A stretch of 64,000 nucleotides of DNA from Aquibium sp. A9E412 (GCF_030398335.1 NZ_JAOAOP010000013.1:1-64000); one strand, 5' to 3'. Shown: positions 51,915 to 62,437, numbered from the stretch's first letter. A program made the numbers and translations. The notes: generated by a model not told the origin, from the sequence alone.

Positions 51915-53818
51915 TAGCCTTGCTCCCGCAGCCAGGCCTCGATCGCCTCGACCATCTCCTCGGGCGTGCGGTTGAGTGTCTCCAGATGCACCTCGGCCGC
52001 CTCCGGCGGCTCGTAGGGCGAATCGACGCCGGTGAAGTTCTTGATCTCGCCCTTGAGCGCGCGGGCGTAGAGACCCTTGGGATCGCGCCGCGCGCACTCC
52101 TCGAACGGCGTGTCGACGAAGATCTCGACGAACTCGCCCTCGCCCATCAGGTCGCGCGCCATGCGCCGCTCGGCGCGGAACGGCGAGATGAAGGAGACGA
52201 ACACCATCAGCCCGGCATCCGCCATCAGGCGCGCGACCTCCGCCACGCGGCGGATGTTCTCCACGCGGTCCTCCTCGGTGAAGCCGAGGTCGCGGTTGAG
52301 GCCGTGGCGCACGTTGTCGCCGTCGAGCAGATAGGTGTGCCGGCCGGCGACGTGGAGCTTCTTTTCCAGCAGGTTGGCGATGGTCGACTTGCCCGAGCCC
52401 GACAGGCCGGTGAACCACAGCACGACCGGCTTCTGGTGCTTGAGCGCGGCACGCGAGCCCTTGTCGACGTCGAGCGCCTGCCAGTGGATGTTCTCGGCGC
52501 GGCGCAGCGGGTGCAGGATCATGCCGGCGCCGACCGTGGCGTTGGTCAGCCGGTCGATCAGGATGAAGCCGCCGGTGGTGCGGTCGTCGGCGAACCGGTC
52601 GAAGGCGATCGGCGCCTGCAGCGACAGGTTGCACACGCCGACCTCGTTGAGCTCGAGCGACTTGGCCGCCTCGTGCGCGAAGTTGTTGACGTTGACGCGG
52701 TACTTGAGCTCCGACACCGTGGCGCTGGTCTGGTCGACCTCGGTGCGCAGGATGTAGGAGCGGCCGGGGATCATCGCGTGCTCGTCGAACCACACGACGT
52801 TGGCGGCGAACTGGTCGGCGACGTGCGGCCGGGCGTCGGGCGCGACCAGCATGTTGCCGCGCGACACCTCGATCTCATCCTCGAGCACCAGCGTGACCGC
52901 CTGGCCCTCGACGGCCTCCTCGAGGTCGCCGTCCTGGGTGACGATGCGCGCGACGCGCGAGCGCTTGCCCGACTTGGCGACCACCACCTCGTCGCCGGCG
53001 GCGACGCGGCCGGCGGCCACCGTGCCGGCAAAGCCGCGGAAGTCGAGATTGGGGCGGCTGACATACTGCACGGGAAAGCGCAGCGGCCGCGCGGCGGCGT
53101 CGCGCTCGACCTCGACGGTCTCGAGATGCGACAGCAGCACCGGCCCCTTGTACCAGGGCATGCGGTCGGAGCGGCCGGTCACGTTGTCGCCGAAGCGCGC
53201 CGACATGGGGATCGGCACGATCGACTGGAAGCCGAGATCGGCGGCGAAGCCGCGATAGTCCTCGACGATCTGCTCGAACACGTCCTCGGCATAGTCGACC
53301 AGGTCGATCTTGTTGACCGCCAGCACGATGTTGCGGATGCCGAGCATCGCGGCGATGATCGAGTGGCGCCGCGTCTGGCGCAGCACGCCGGCGCGCGCGT
53401 CGACCAGCACGATCGCCAGGTCGGCCGTCGAGGCGCCGGTCGCCATGTTGCGCGTGTACTGCTCGTGGCCGGGCGTGTCGGCTACGATGAACTTGCGCTT
53501 GTCGGTGGCGAAGAAGCGATAGGCGACGTCGATGGTGATGCCCTGCTCGCGCTCGGCCTCCAGCCCGTCGACGAGCAGCGCGAAGTCGATGTCGGTGCCC
53601 ACCGTGCCGTGCTTGCGCGAATCGCTCTCCAGCGCGGCGAGCTGGTCCTCGAAGATCAGCTTGGTGTCGTAGAGCAGCCGGCCGATCAGCGTCGACTTGC
53701 CGTCGTCGACCGAGCCGCAGGTGAGGAAGCGCAGCAGCGTCTTGCCGGACTGCGCCGCGAGATAGGCGCGGATGTCCTCGGCATCGGGCAGTGCGGCGGC
53801 GGTGGCGAGATCGTCCAT
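51908..53818 (-). CDS. cysNC: Bifunctional sulfate adenylyltransferase subunit 1 / APS kinase
   Basis: CysN-CysC fusion (636 aa). The N-terminal GTPase ([17 protein letters not shown] near residue 35, [20 protein letters not shown]) drives ATP sulfurylase with CysD. The last 190 residues are APS kinase ([36 protein letters not shown]), which makes PAPS. The cysteine-free P-loops are intact. It follows cysD after one base. Fusion of this type, NodQ-like, is common in Hyphomicrobiales. Confidence 0.96.
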   Translation of the reverse strand: MDDLATAAALPDAEDIRAYLAAQSGKTLLRFLTCGSVDDGKSTLIGRLLYDTKLIFEDQLAALESDSRKHGTVGTDIDFALLVDGLEAEREQGITIDVAYRFFATDKRKFIVADTPGHEQYTRNMATGASTADLAIVLVDARAGVLRQTRRHSIIAAMLGIRNIVLAVNKIDLVDYAEDVFEQIVEDYRGFAADLGFQSIVPIPMSARFGDNVTGRSDRMPWYKGPVLLSHLETVEVERDAAARPLRFPVQYVSRPNLDFRGFAGTVAAGRVAAGDEVVVAKSGKRSRVARIVTQDGDLEEAVEGQAVTLVLEDEIEVSRGNMLVAPDARPHVADQFAANVVWFDEHAMIPGRSYILRTEVDQTSATVSELKYRVNVNNFAHEAAKSLELNEVGVCNLSLQAPIAFDRFADDRTTGGFILIDRLTNATVGAGMILHPLRRAENIHWQALDVDKGSRAALKHQKPVVLWFTGLSGSGKSTIANLLEKKLHVAGRHTYLLDGDNVRHGLNRDLGFTEEDRVENIRRVAEVARLMADAGLMVFVSFISPFRAERRMARDLMGEGEFVEIFVDTPFEECARRDPKGLYARALKGEIKNFTGVDSPYEPPEAAEVHLETLNRTPEEMVEAIEAWLREQGYC

Positions 53819-53819
53819 C

Positions 53820-54725
53820 TCAGAAATACCCCTCGCGCTTCTTCTTCTCCATGGAGCCGGCCTCGTCCTTGTCGATCAGCCGGCCCTGACGCTCGGAGGT
53901 GCGCGCCGTCAGCATCTCGGCGACGATCGCCTCCAGCGTGTCGGCCTGCGAATCGATGGCGCCGGTCAGCGGGTAGCAGCCGAGCGTGCGGAAGCGCACC
54001 ATGCGCTCCTCGACGCGCTCGTCGGGGCGCAGCTTCATGCGCGCGTCGTCGACCATGATCGTCATGCCGTCGCGGTCGACCACCGGCCGCCTCTTGGCGT
54101 AGTAGAGCGGCACGATCGGAATGTTTTCCTGCAGGATGTACTGCCAGATGTCGAGCTCGGTCCAGTTCGACAGCGGGAAGACGCGGATCGATTCACCCGG
54201 CGCGATGCGGGTGTTGTAGATCTTCCACATCTCCGGGCGCTGGTTCTTGGGGTCCCAGGCGTGCGCGGCGTTGCGGAAGGAGAAGATGCGCTCCTTGGCG
54301 CGCGACTTCTCCTCGTCGCGCCGGGCGCCGCCGAAGGCGGCGTCGAAACCGTGCTTGTCGAGCGCCTGGCGCAGCGCCACCGTCTTCATGATGTGGGTGT
54401 GGGTGTTGGAGCCGTGGTCGAACGGGTTGATGCCGTCGCGCACACCGTCCTGGTTGATGTGGACCAGCAGATCGAAGCCGCGCTCGGCCGCCATGCGGTC
54501 GCGGAACTCGATCATCTCGCGGAACTTCCACGTCGTGTCGATGTGCATGAAGGGAAAGGGCGGCCGCGCCGGATAGAAGGCCTTGAGCGCCAGATGCAGC
54601 AGCACCGAGGAATCCTTGCCCACCGAATAGAGCATCACCGGCTTGGAGAAGGTCGCGGCGACCTCGCGGAAGATGTGGATCGATTCCGCTTCGAGCCGGT
54701 CGAGATGGCTGAGGGGCTTGGTCAT
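53820..54725 (-). CDS. cysD: Sulfate adenylyltransferase subunit 2
   Basis: PP-loop ATP pyrophosphatase (301 aa), catalytic subunit of ATP sulfurylase. [20 protein letters not shown] carries the PP-loop; [14 protein letters not shown] and [20 protein letters not shown] are typical, and the protein ends in the conserved KKKREGYF. First gene of cysD-cysNC-cysQ. Upstream (54726-54909) there is no clear promoter; a small CAAGGC/GCCTTG hairpin at 54812-54826 is present. Confidence 0.96.
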   Translation of the reverse strand: MTKPLSHLDRLEAESIHIFREVAATFSKPVMLYSVGKDSSVLLHLALKAFYPARPPFPFMHIDTTWKFREMIEFRDRMAAERGFDLLVHINQDGVRDGINPFDHGSNTHTHIMKTVALRQALDKHGFDAAFGGARRDEEKSRAKERIFSFRNAAHAWDPKNQRPEMWKIYNTRIAPGESIRVFPLSNWTELDIWQYILQENIPIVPLYYAKRRPVVDRDGMTIMVDDARMKLRPDERVEERMVRFRTLGCYPLTGAIDSQADTLEAIVAEMLTARTSERQGRLIDKDEAGSMEKKKREGYF

Positions 54726-54909
54726 GCTCGGGCCTCAAACACTGGATTGCGTGCAGGCACGCGCTTTCCGCAACGGCAGCCAGCCTTTTCTATCGGCCGG
54801 TGCCGCAAATTCAAGGCGAAGCCTTGCTCGATAGGGGCCGCTCCGCGGCGGTTCGTTCCCGCCCGGCCCCGATGGGGGCAACTTTCTGCCCGGGCCGGCG
54901 CGGCGCCTC

Positions 54910-56055
54910 TCACCGGGCGGCCGCGTGGCGCAGGCCGGCCGGCGCCAGCACGGCGCGCACCGCCTCGATGATGCGGTCCTGGTCGTCGGCCGCCAGATAG
55001 GGGTGCATCGGCAGGCACAGGATGCGCGCCGACAGCCCCTCGGAAACCGGCAGCCCGTGCGGCGCGCGCGGACAGTGCGCATAGGCGCGCTGCAGGTGCA
55101 GCGGCTTCTCGTAGTAGACCACCGAGGGGATGCCGGCCTCGGCGAGGCCGGCGCGCAGCCGGTCGCGATCCTCGCACTCGATGGCGAACTGCGCCCAGGC
55201 CGAGCGGCTGCCGGCCGGCACCCGCGGCACCCTGGCGACGTCGCCCAGGCCGGCGATGTAGCGCCGGGCGACCGCCTCGCGGCGCTCCATCTCGTCGGGC
55301 AGGATGGCGAGCTTCTCGATCAGGATCGCCGCCTGCAGCGTGTCGAGGCGCGAATTGAGGCCGACGCGCACATTGTCGTACTGGCCGTTGCCCTTGCCGT
55401 GAAAGGCGATCGAGCGCAGCACCTCGGCGAGGTCGGCGTCGTCGGTCATCATCGCGCCGCCGTCGCCGTAGCAGCCGAGCGGCTTGGCCGGATAGAAGCT
55501 GGTGCCCGCGACGCGGCCGAAGCTGCCGCAGCGCCGGCCGTCGCGCACGCCGCCGATCGACTGCGCCGCGTCGGAGACGATGACGAGATCCTCGCGCAGG
55601 GCGATGCGCTCGAGGGCCGCATAGTCGGCCGCCTGGCCGAACAGGTCGACCGGAATGATCGCCCGCGGCACCAGCCGTCCCTCGGCGCGAACGGCCGCGA
55701 GCGCCGCCTCCAGGCTCGCGACATCGATGTTGTAGCTGTCCGGCTCGACGTCGACGAAGACCGGCTCGGCCCCGGCGAGCGCCACCACCTCGGCGGTGGC
55801 GGCGAAGGTGAAGCTCGGACAGAACACCGCGTCGCCGGGACCGATGCCGAGCGCGCGCAGCGGGATGTGCAGCGCGTCGGTGCCGTTGGCGCAGGCGACC
55901 ACCTGGCCGACGCCGAGGAACTCGGCCAGCCGCTTCTCGAACTCGGCGACTTCCGGGCCGAGGATGTAGCGGCCGCTTTCCACCACGCGCGCGATCGCGG
56001 TGTCGAGACGCTCGCGGATGCGCGCGCGCTGGGCCTGGAGATCGATGAACTGCAT
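54910..56055 (-). CDS. DegT/DnrJ/EryC1-family sugar aminotransferase
   Basis: PLP-dependent aminotransferase (381 aa) for keto-sugar nucleotides. MQFIDLQAQRARIRERLDTA opens the conserved fold; ACANGTDALHIPLRALGI, DAAQSIGGVRDGRRCGSFG and the lysine in SFYPAKPLGCYGDGGA are diagnostic. It could aminate the 4-keto product of the WbpM-like dehydratase. A start at 56100 preceded by AAGGA would add 15 residues and cannot be excluded. The gene is divergent from the phosphomannomutase. Confidence 0.9.
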   Translation of the reverse strand: MQFIDLQAQRARIRERLDTAIARVVESGRYILGPEVAEFEKRLAEFLGVGQVVACANGTDALHIPLRALGIGPGDAVFCPSFTFAATAEVVALAGAEPVFVDVEPDSYNIDVASLEAALAAVRAEGRLVPRAIIPVDLFGQAADYAALERIALREDLVIVSDAAQSIGGVRDGRRCGSFGRVAGTSFYPAKPLGCYGDGGAMMTDDADLAEVLRSIAFHGKGNGQYDNVRVGLNSRLDTLQAAILIEKLAILPDEMERREAVARRYIAGLGDVARVPRVPAGSRSAWAQFAIECEDRDRLRAGLAEAGIPSVVYYEKPLHLQRAYAHCPRAPHGLPVSEGLSARILCLPMHPYLAADDQDRIIEAVRAVLAPAGLRHAAAR

Positions 56056-56290
56056 GGGCGCCCCGTGCTGCGGGCCGGCGGTCGCCGCCGGACCTGACAT
56101 GCCGTCCTTAGAAAGCGCCGCGCCGCTTGGCAACCGGGGCGCCGCTTCAATCTCTCGCGCGTCGCTGTCACACGACTTGAACGGCCGGCGCCGCACCGCC
56201 CGGGCGCCGGCGCGATTGCGATTGCGTCACGCGCGATCCATGCCTAACACCGGCAGGACACCCGTTGGCAACGGCAAAGGACAGCACCCG

Positions 56291-57646
56291 ATGAACTCGC
56301 CCTTCAAGGCCTACGACGTGCGCGGCCAGATCCCGGCGGCGATCAACGCCGCCTTCGCCTACCGGTTCGGCCAGGCGACGGCCGAATTCCTGAAGGCGGA
56401 CGCCGTCGTCGTCGGCCACGACATGCGCATGGACAGCCCCGCCCTTGCCGCGGCCCTGTCGCAGGGCCTGCTCGACAGCGGTTGCGACGTCCTGCCGGTC
56501 GGCCAGTGCGGCACCGAGGAGGTCTATTTCCACACCGCGCGCTCGGGCGCCGATGCCGGGCTGATGGTGACGGCGAGCCACAACCCGCCCGACTACAACG
56601 GCTTCAAGATGGTGCTGAAGGGCGCCGCGGCGGCGACGCGCGACAACGCCTTCGCCGCCATCGAGGAGATGGTCTATGCCGACCGCGCCATGCCGGCGGT
56701 CGACGACTATGCCAGGCGCGGCGTCGTGCGGCCGCTGCAGGATCGTGCCTCCTATGTCGAGCGGCTGCTCGGCGAGGTCTCCGGCCACGCGCTGAAGCCG
56801 CTCAAGATCGTCTGCCATGCCGGCAACGGCTGCGCCGGACCGATCATCGACCTGATCGAGCCGCACCTGCCCTTCACCTTCATCAAGGTCGACCACGAGC
56901 CCGACCCGACGCTGCCCAACGGCGTGCCCAACCCGCTGCTGCCGGAAAAGCGCGAGCGGGCGAGCCGCGCGGTGGTCGAGCACGGCGCCGATCTCGGCAT
57001 CGCCTTCGACGGCGATTTCGACCGCTGCTTCCTCTACGACCATCACGGCCGCTTCGTCGAAGGCTACTACCTGGTCGGCATGATCGCCCAGCGCATGCTG
57101 CGCGATCATCCCGGCGCGACGATCCTGCACGACCCGCGGCTGACCTGGAACACGATCGACATCGTCGAGCGCGCCGGCGGAGTCGCCAAGGCCTGCCGCA
57201 CCGGCCACGCCTTCTTCAAGCAGATGATGCGCGAGGAGGACGCCGTCTATGGCGGCGAGATGAGCGCCCACCACTACTTCCGCGACTTCGCCTACTGCGA
57301 TTCGGGCATGCTCGCCTGGCTCGACGTGGTCACCGAGCTGTCGGCGACCGGCACCAGCCTGGCCGAGCTCCTGGAAGAGCGCATCGCCGCCTTCCCCTGC
57401 TCCGGCGAGATCAACTTCACCGTATCCGACGCCAAGGCGGTGCAGCAGCGGCTGGCCGAGCGCTATGCGGCGCAGGACCCGCAGGTCGAGACGCTCGACG
57501 GCCTGGGGCTGGTGTTCGACGACTGGCGCTTCAACGTGCGCGCGTCGAACACCGAGCCGCTGCTCAGGCTCAACGTCGAGACGCGCGGCGACCAGGCGCT
57601 GCTCAAGGCCAAGGTGGACGAGCTGACGGCGCTGATCCGCGCCTGA
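56291..57646 (+). CDS. manB: Phosphomannomutase/phosphoglucomutase
   Basis: Alpha-D-phosphohexomutase (451 aa) that interconverts hexose-6- and hexose-1-phosphates. The phosphoserine loop VTASHNPPDYNGFKMV, the metal loop IAFDGDFDRCFLYD, the sugar-binding YGGEMSAHHYFRDF and the phosphate-binding RASNTEPLLRLNVE occur in the correct order. AAAGGA precedes the ATG. Convergent with manC; together they turn mannose-6-phosphate into GDP-mannose. Confidence 0.94.
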   Translation: MNSPFKAYDVRGQIPAAINAAFAYRFGQATAEFLKADAVVVGHDMRMDSPALAAALSQGLLDSGCDVLPVGQCGTEEVYFHTARSGADAGLMVTASHNPPDYNGFKMVLKGAAAATRDNAFAAIEEMVYADRAMPAVDDYARRGVVRPLQDRASYVERLLGEVSGHALKPLKIVCHAGNGCAGPIIDLIEPHLPFTFIKVDHEPDPTLPNGVPNPLLPEKRERASRAVVEHGADLGIAFDGDFDRCFLYDHHGRFVEGYYLVGMIAQRMLRDHPGATILHDPRLTWNTIDIVERAGGVAKACRTGHAFFKQMMREEDAVYGGEMSAHHYFRDFAYCDSGMLAWLDVVTELSATGTSLAELLEERIAAFPCSGEINFTVSDAKAVQQRLAERYAAQDPQVETLDGLGLVFDDWRFNVRASNTEPLLRLNVETRGDQALLKAKVDELTALIRA

Positions 57647-57647
57647 G

Positions 57648-57747
57648 GCGTTTGCAGGCGAAGTGGAAACCGGTTCGCCGTCGGCAAACGCGTTGAAATG
57701 AAAAGTCAGAGCCGATCTGCGAATCCGCGAACATCAGAACGGCTCTG
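57648..57747. repeat. Palindromic intergenic repeat between manB and manC
   Basis: Two nested inverted repeats: GCGTTTGC (57648-57655) with GCAAACGC (57684-57691), enclosing GAAGTGGAAACCGGTTCGC, and CAGAGCCG (57707-57714) with CGGCTCTG (57740-57747), extended by TCTG/CAGA. The order and sequence resemble intergenic palindromic repeats found widely in Hyphomicrobiales genomes (from memory, not searched). It separates two convergent genes and may terminate both. Confidence 0.75.
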
Positions 57748-57759
57748 GCGCGCGGCCGG

Positions 57760-59175
57760 TCAGCCCTTCTCGAGACGGCCGTAGCGGTCCTCCAGCCGGA
57801 CGATGTCGTCCTCGCCCAGATAGGAGCCCGACTGCACCTCGATCAGCTCGAGCGGGATCTTGCCTGGGTTCTCCAGCGCATGCACCTCGCCGAGCGGGAT
57901 GTAGGTCGACTGGTTCTCGCCGAGCAGCACCGTCTCCTCGCCCTTCTGCACGCGGGCGGTGCCGCGCACCACCACCCAGTGCTCGGCGCGATGGTGGTGC
58001 ATCTGCACCGACAGCTTGGCGCCCGGCTTCACGGTGATGCGCTTGACCTGGTGGCGGTCGCCGAGATCGATCGAATCGTAGTGCCCCCACGGGCGGTAGA
58101 CGATGCGGTGCGTCAGATGCTCGGCGCGGCCGTTGTCGCCGATCGTCTCGACGATCTTCTTGACGTCCTGGGCGCGCGCGCGATCGGCGACGAGCACCGC
58201 ATCCGGCGTCTCGACCACGACGAGGTCCTCCACGCCCACCAGCGCCACCAGCCGCCGGTCGGCGCGCACGAGCGAGTTGCGCGCGTCGAGCGCCAGCACG
58301 TCGCCGGCCAGCACGTTGCCGGCCGCGTCCTTGTCGCTGATCTCCCACAGCGCATCCCACGAGCCGATGTCGCTCCAGCCCGCGTCGAGCGGCACCACGG
58401 CGGCCGCGCCGGTCTTCTCCATCACCGCATAGTCGATGGAATCGCTCGGCCCGGCGGCGAAGGGCCCGGCGGCGACGCGCACGAAGTCCATGTCGACCGC
58501 CGCCCCCGCATAGGCGGCGCGGCAGGCCGCGAGGATCGCCGGCGCATGCCGCTCGAGCTCGCCGAGATAGACGCCGGCGCGGAACAGGAACATGCCGCTG
58601 TTCCAGTAGTAGTCGCCCGACGCGACGAAGGCCTCGGCCGTCGCGGCGTCCGGCTTTTCCTCGAAGCGGTCGACCGCATGGCCGTCGTCGCCGAGCGGCG
58701 CGCCGCGGCGCACGTAGCCATAGCCGGTCTCGGCGCGCTGCGGCACGATGCCGAAGGTCACCAGCCGGCCCGCCTCGGCCAGCCGCACCGCCTTCGCCAC
58801 GCTCGCCTGGAAGGCGGCGACGTCGACGATCAGGTGATCGGCGGCCAGCACGAGCAGCAGCGGGTCCTCGCCGCCGGCCGTCGCATGCAGCGCCGCCAGG
58901 GCGATCGCCGGCGCGGTGTTGCGGCCGACCGGCTCGAGGATCACGGCGGCCGCGTCCTGGCCGATCTGGCGGAGCTGCTCGGCGGCCAGGAAGCGGTGCT
59001 CCTCGTTGCACACGACGAGCGGCGCTGCCGCGTCGAGCCCGGACAGGCGCGCCGCGGTCTCCTGCAGCATGGTGCGCTCGCCGGTCAGCGCGCAGAACTG
59101 CTTGGGATAGAGCTTGCGGGACACCGGCCACAGCCGCGTCCCCGACCCGCCCGCCATGACCACCGGCACCAGCAT
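57760..59175 (-). CDS. manC: Mannose-1-phosphate guanylyltransferase / mannose-6-phosphate isomerase
   Basis: Two-domain enzyme (471 aa): an N-terminal nucleotidyltransferase ([39 protein letters not shown]) making GDP-mannose, and a C-terminal cupin of the type-II mannose-6-phosphate isomerase ([39 protein letters not shown]). The ATG at 59175 has AGGAGGGG upstream; a longer frame exists but lacks a ribosome site. Confidence 0.95.
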   Translation of the reverse strand: MLVPVVMAGGSGTRLWPVSRKLYPKQFCALTGERTMLQETAARLSGLDAAAPLVVCNEEHRFLAAEQLRQIGQDAAAVILEPVGRNTAPAIALAALHATAGGEDPLLLVLAADHLIVDVAAFQASVAKAVRLAEAGRLVTFGIVPQRAETGYGYVRRGAPLGDDGHAVDRFEEKPDAATAEAFVASGDYYWNSGMFLFRAGVYLGELERHAPAILAACRAAYAGAAVDMDFVRVAAGPFAAGPSDSIDYAVMEKTGAAAVVPLDAGWSDIGSWDALWEISDKDAAGNVLAGDVLALDARNSLVRADRRLVALVGVEDLVVVETPDAVLVADRARAQDVKKIVETIGDNGRAEHLTHRIVYRPWGHYDSIDLGDRHQVKRITVKPGAKLSVQMHHHRAEHWVVVRGTARVQKGEETVLLGENQSTYIPLGEVHALENPGKIPLELIEVQSGSYLGEDDIVRLEDRYGRLEKG

Positions 59176-59447
59176 CGCATCCCCTCCTGCCAGGTCCCGC
59201 GCCGGCCTTCGCACGCGCTGCCCGTGCGCCGACACACCTCGTGGGATGACCCAGTAGCACGGGCATGTCTAGAAAAAGTTGCCGAGCGCGCACAGCGGCT
59301 CCGCGCCCTGTCGTTGCAAAATTGGGGTTGCTCGCCGGCAATGCCGTGCTATCGCAGGTCGGTCTCCCCGGCAGGCGCTGCGGGCCACCGCCCGGCCCCC
59401 CTGGCGCATGCCGCCGGCAGTCCGGTTCGACGTCTGGAAAGCGCCAC

Positions 59448-60611
59448 ATGCCCGCGATCCTGGTCATCTGCAACGACGGCGACTACTTCCTGCGCCACCG
59501 CGTTGCGGTGATCGACGATCTGGTGGCGCGCGGCTTCGACGTCACCGTGGTGACCGGCGGCACGCCGATCCCCGCCGCGGCACGCGCGGGCTGGCACTAC
59601 ATCCACCTGCCGGTCGAGCGCTTCCGGTTCCATCCGGTGCACGACATGCGGCTGGTGCGCGTGACGCGGCGGCTGATCGGCGAGCTGCAGCCCGTCGCGG
59701 TGCACCTCATCACGCTGAAGCCGGCCGTCTTCGGCGGGCTCGCGGCGCTGACGGCGCGCATGCGCGGCCGCGTGCTCGTCACCATCCCCGGCCTCGGCCG
59801 GCTGATGGCGCCCGACCTGGCCGGTCGGCAGCGGCGCGGCACCCCGGTGCGCTGGCTGGTCGAGCGGGCGATCCGGCTGATCTCCGCGCGGCCGAACGTG
59901 CGCTTCACCTTCGAGACGGCGGCCGACCGGGCGCACTGGCTGAAGCGCGGGCTGGTCAGCGCGGACAAGGCGCATGTGGTCAGCGGTGCCGGCGTCGACC
60001 CGCAGCTCTACCGGCCGGCCGACCGCCAGCCGGCAGAGCGGCCGCTGCGCGTCCTGTTCGCCTCGCGCCTGCTGCGCGCCAAGGGGCTCGACCTGTTCGT
60101 CGACACCGCGCGGCGCCTCGGCGGCCGGTCCGACGCCGCGTTCGCGGTCGCCGGCATGCTCGATGCCGGCGACCCGGACGGCCTGGCGCCGGAGACACTG
60201 GCCGCCGAGCCGGCCATCCGCTTTCTCGGCCGCGTCGACGACATGGCGGGCCTGCTGCGCCAGACGGACGTGGTGTGCCTGCCGACGCGCTACGGCGAGG
60301 GCATCCCGCGCATTCTCATCGAGGCGGCGGCGAGCGGCGTGGCCTGCGTGGCGAGCGACCTGCCGGGCTGCAGCGCGATCGTGCGCGACGGCGAGACGGG
60401 GCTGCTCGTCGCGCCGGGGCCCGACATGGGCGCGGCGCTGACGGCGGCGGTGGCGCGCTATCTCGACGAGCCGCAGCTCGCCGCGCGGCACGGCGCGGCC
60501 GGACGGGCGCTCTTCGAGGCGGGCTCGTTCGACCAGCAGAGCGTCGTGCTGCAGTTCGCTAGGCTGCTCGGCATCGAGGACGCCGAGCGGCCGACGACGG
60601 CCGGCACCTAG
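59448..60611 (+). CDS. Glycosyltransferase, family 4 type
   Basis: GT-B glycosyltransferase (387 aa). The N-terminal half has VICNDGDYFLRHRVAVIDDL and the segment HLITLKPAVFGGLAAL; the C-terminal nucleotide-sugar domain has LFASRLLRAKGLDLFVDTAR and the E-x7-E motif in YGEGIPRILIEAAASG. Donor and acceptor cannot be predicted. The upstream 272-base gap to manC (divergent) holds both promoters, but I see no clear consensus elements. Confidence 0.85.
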   Translation: MPAILVICNDGDYFLRHRVAVIDDLVARGFDVTVVTGGTPIPAAARAGWHYIHLPVERFRFHPVHDMRLVRVTRRLIGELQPVAVHLITLKPAVFGGLAALTARMRGRVLVTIPGLGRLMAPDLAGRQRRGTPVRWLVERAIRLISARPNVRFTFETAADRAHWLKRGLVSADKAHVVSGAGVDPQLYRPADRQPAERPLRVLFASRLLRAKGLDLFVDTARRLGGRSDAAFAVAGMLDAGDPDGLAPETLAAEPAIRFLGRVDDMAGLLRQTDVVCLPTRYGEGIPRILIEAAASGVACVASDLPGCSAIVRDGETGLLVAPGPDMGAALTAAVARYLDEPQLAARHGAAGRALFEAGSFDQQSVVLQFARLLGIEDAERPTTAGT

Positions 60612-60833
60612 ACAAAAGGCTGGGTGGCGCCGGCGAAACGGGTTCTTCTAACCTGCGGCGAAACCGGCTACAGGATGCGCGGATCAGCCGTCGGGCGGCC
60701 GGCCGCCCGGCGCCGCGCGGCGCAGCGACCGCGCGACGAGGGCTCGATCCGACGGCCTGCCGGCGGCAGGTGACAGCGCCGGAGGACGGTCGCGCGCGAT
60801 CCGTTCCGGCCGAACGAGTGGAGCGACGGCCTG

Positions 60834-61619
60834 ATGCCCATAATGATCGACGCAGATTCGCGATCCCTCACCACGGTCGCAGCGCGACGCACCGCGCGCG
60901 GACGGCGCCCGGCGGCGCGGCGGCTCGGCCTTTGCGCGGCGGCACTGTGGGCGGGGCTGGCGGCCGCCCAGGCGCAGCAGACGGTCGTCGTCGAGCCCGG
61001 CGACAGCCTGTCGGAAATCGCGCTGCGCGTGCTCGGTGACGGCAACCGGTGGCCGGAGATCTGCGCCGCCAACACCGCCGTGCTCGGCGAGAACTGCGAC
61101 GTGCTGCTGATCGGCACCGAGCTCGTGGTGCCCGGCGGGGAGGACCAGGCGGCGACGCCGCAACTGCCCGCCCTCGACGGCGACTACGTGGTGCGCCTGG
61201 GGCGGGCCGAGGCGGAGACGCTGCAGGTTCCCGACGGCATTTCGGTCGAGCGGCGCGGCGACGCGCTCGTCGCCTCCGGCAGCGTCTCCGAGCCGTCGTC
61301 GGCCGGCCGCACCGCCGGCCTCTCGCTGCGCCTGCCGGACTCGCTCGAGCTCGCGGCGAGCGGCAGGACGGTGCGCGTGTCGCTGCTCGCCGCCGCCGCC
61401 GACGGCGCGGCCGTGGCGATTGCCTATTCGACGTCGGAGGTGGGCAACAGCGGCTGGCGCACGCTCACGCTTTCCGCCACGCCGGCCGTCGTCTCCTTCG
61501 ACTACGCGGTGCCGCAGGGCAAGCCGCGCGGCGGCGACTATGTCGGCATCCTGCCCGACCCGCAGGCGACCGGCCAGTCGGTGACGCTCTACGGGCTCAG
61601 CGTGGAGGTCGTCGATTGA
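60834..61619 (+). CDS. Exported LysM-domain protein
   Basis: A 261-residue protein with a twin-Arg-rich N-terminus, a hydrophobic segment (LGLCAAALWAGLAAAQA) and a likely signal-peptidase site after AQA, near residue 48. A LysM domain follows (VVVEPGDSLSEIALRVLGDG through GTELVVPGG, about 51-100). The C-terminal 130 residues look like a beta-sandwich (GWRTLTLSATPAVVSFDYAV), possibly carbohydrate-binding. It directly precedes an export permease, suggesting a periplasmic or cell-wall role in polymer export. Function unproven. Confidence 0.7.
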   Translation: MPIMIDADSRSLTTVAARRTARGRRPAARRLGLCAAALWAGLAAAQAQQTVVVEPGDSLSEIALRVLGDGNRWPEICAANTAVLGENCDVLLIGTELVVPGGEDQAATPQLPALDGDYVVRLGRAEAETLQVPDGISVERRGDALVASGSVSEPSSAGRTAGLSLRLPDSLELAASGRTVRVSLLAAAADGAAVAIAYSTSEVGNSGWRTLTLSATPAVVSFDYAVPQGKPRGGDYVGILPDPQATGQSVTLYGLSVEVVD

Positions 61620-61678
61620 GCCTCGCCTCGCCCGCTCCCGCCGCAGACCGCGCGCCAGCCAGCAGCAGAAGGCACGGC

Positions 61679-62437
61679 ATGACCCGCAGCATGAGCCGCA
61701 TCCTCTACCTCACCTGGTTCACCTTCGCGATCCAGTACCGCCGCACCGTGCTGGGGCCGCTGTGGCTGCTGGTCGGGCCGAGCCTGTTCGTGGCCGTGCT
61801 CGGCCTGCTGTTCAGCGAGGTCTACGGCATCGCGGCCGCCGTCTACGTGCCGCATCTGGCGATCGGCCTCGTCGTGTGGAACCTGATCGCCGGCGTCGTC
61901 AACGGCGGCGCCACGGTGTTCGCGCGCTACCGCGGCCAGGTGCTGCACGGCGGCATGTCGCTCGCCGAGATCCTCGCCGTCGACGGCTTGAAGACGGTGA
62001 TCCAGTTCCTGCATCAGGCGCTGATCGCGGCGGCGGTGATGGCGCTGTTCGGCGTGCCGCTGACGCTTTATTCCGCGCTCGCCCTGCTCGGCTTCGCGCT
62101 GCTCGTCTACAATTGCGGCTGGTTCCTGTTCTTCTTCGGCGTCGTCGGCAGCCGCTTCCGCGACGTCGGCGAGATCGTCTCGGCGATCATGCGCATCGCC
62201 TTTCTCGCCACGCCGATCATCTGGATGCCGGGCGAGGCCGGACGCGGCGGCGTGCTCGGCGCCTTCCTCACCTACAACCCCTTCTACCACTTCCTGGAGA
62301 TCGTGCGCGCGCCGCTGCTCGGCAACCCGATCTCGCCGGTGACCTGGCTGGCGGTCGGCGGCATCAGCGTGATCGGCACGGTGCTGGCGGCGATCGTCTA
62401 CCGCGGCTATTCGCGCTACGTGCCGCTGTGGGTGTGA
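61679..62437 (+). CDS. ABC-2 type polysaccharide export permease
   Basis: Six-helix ABC-2 permease (252 aa) of the KpsM/Wzm type that exports capsule or O-antigen chains. The N-terminal IQYRRTVLGPLWLLVGPSLF is the family hallmark, and NPFYHFLEIVRAPLLGNPIS the C-terminal one. Its ATPase partner is very likely the partial gene at the right edge, which lies on the opposite strand with a glycosyltransferase in between. Confidence 0.9.
   Translation: MTRSMSRILYLTWFTFAIQYRRTVLGPLWLLVGPSLFVAVLGLLFSEVYGIAAAVYVPHLAIGLVVWNLIAGVVNGGATVFARYRGQVLHGGMSLAEILAVDGLKTVIQFLHQALIAAAVMALFGVPLTLYSALALLGFALLVYNCGWFLFFFGVVGSRFRDVGEIVSAIMRIAFLATPIIWMPGEAGRGGVLGAFLTYNPFYHFLEIVRAPLLGNPISPVTWLAVGGISVIGTVLAAIVYRGYSRYVPLWV

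Noticed and set aside
54812-54826. CAAGGC/GCCTTG hairpin as a terminator for the DegT aminotransferase
   Set aside because: Six base pairs with no T-run, nearly 90 bases after the stop; too weak to call.
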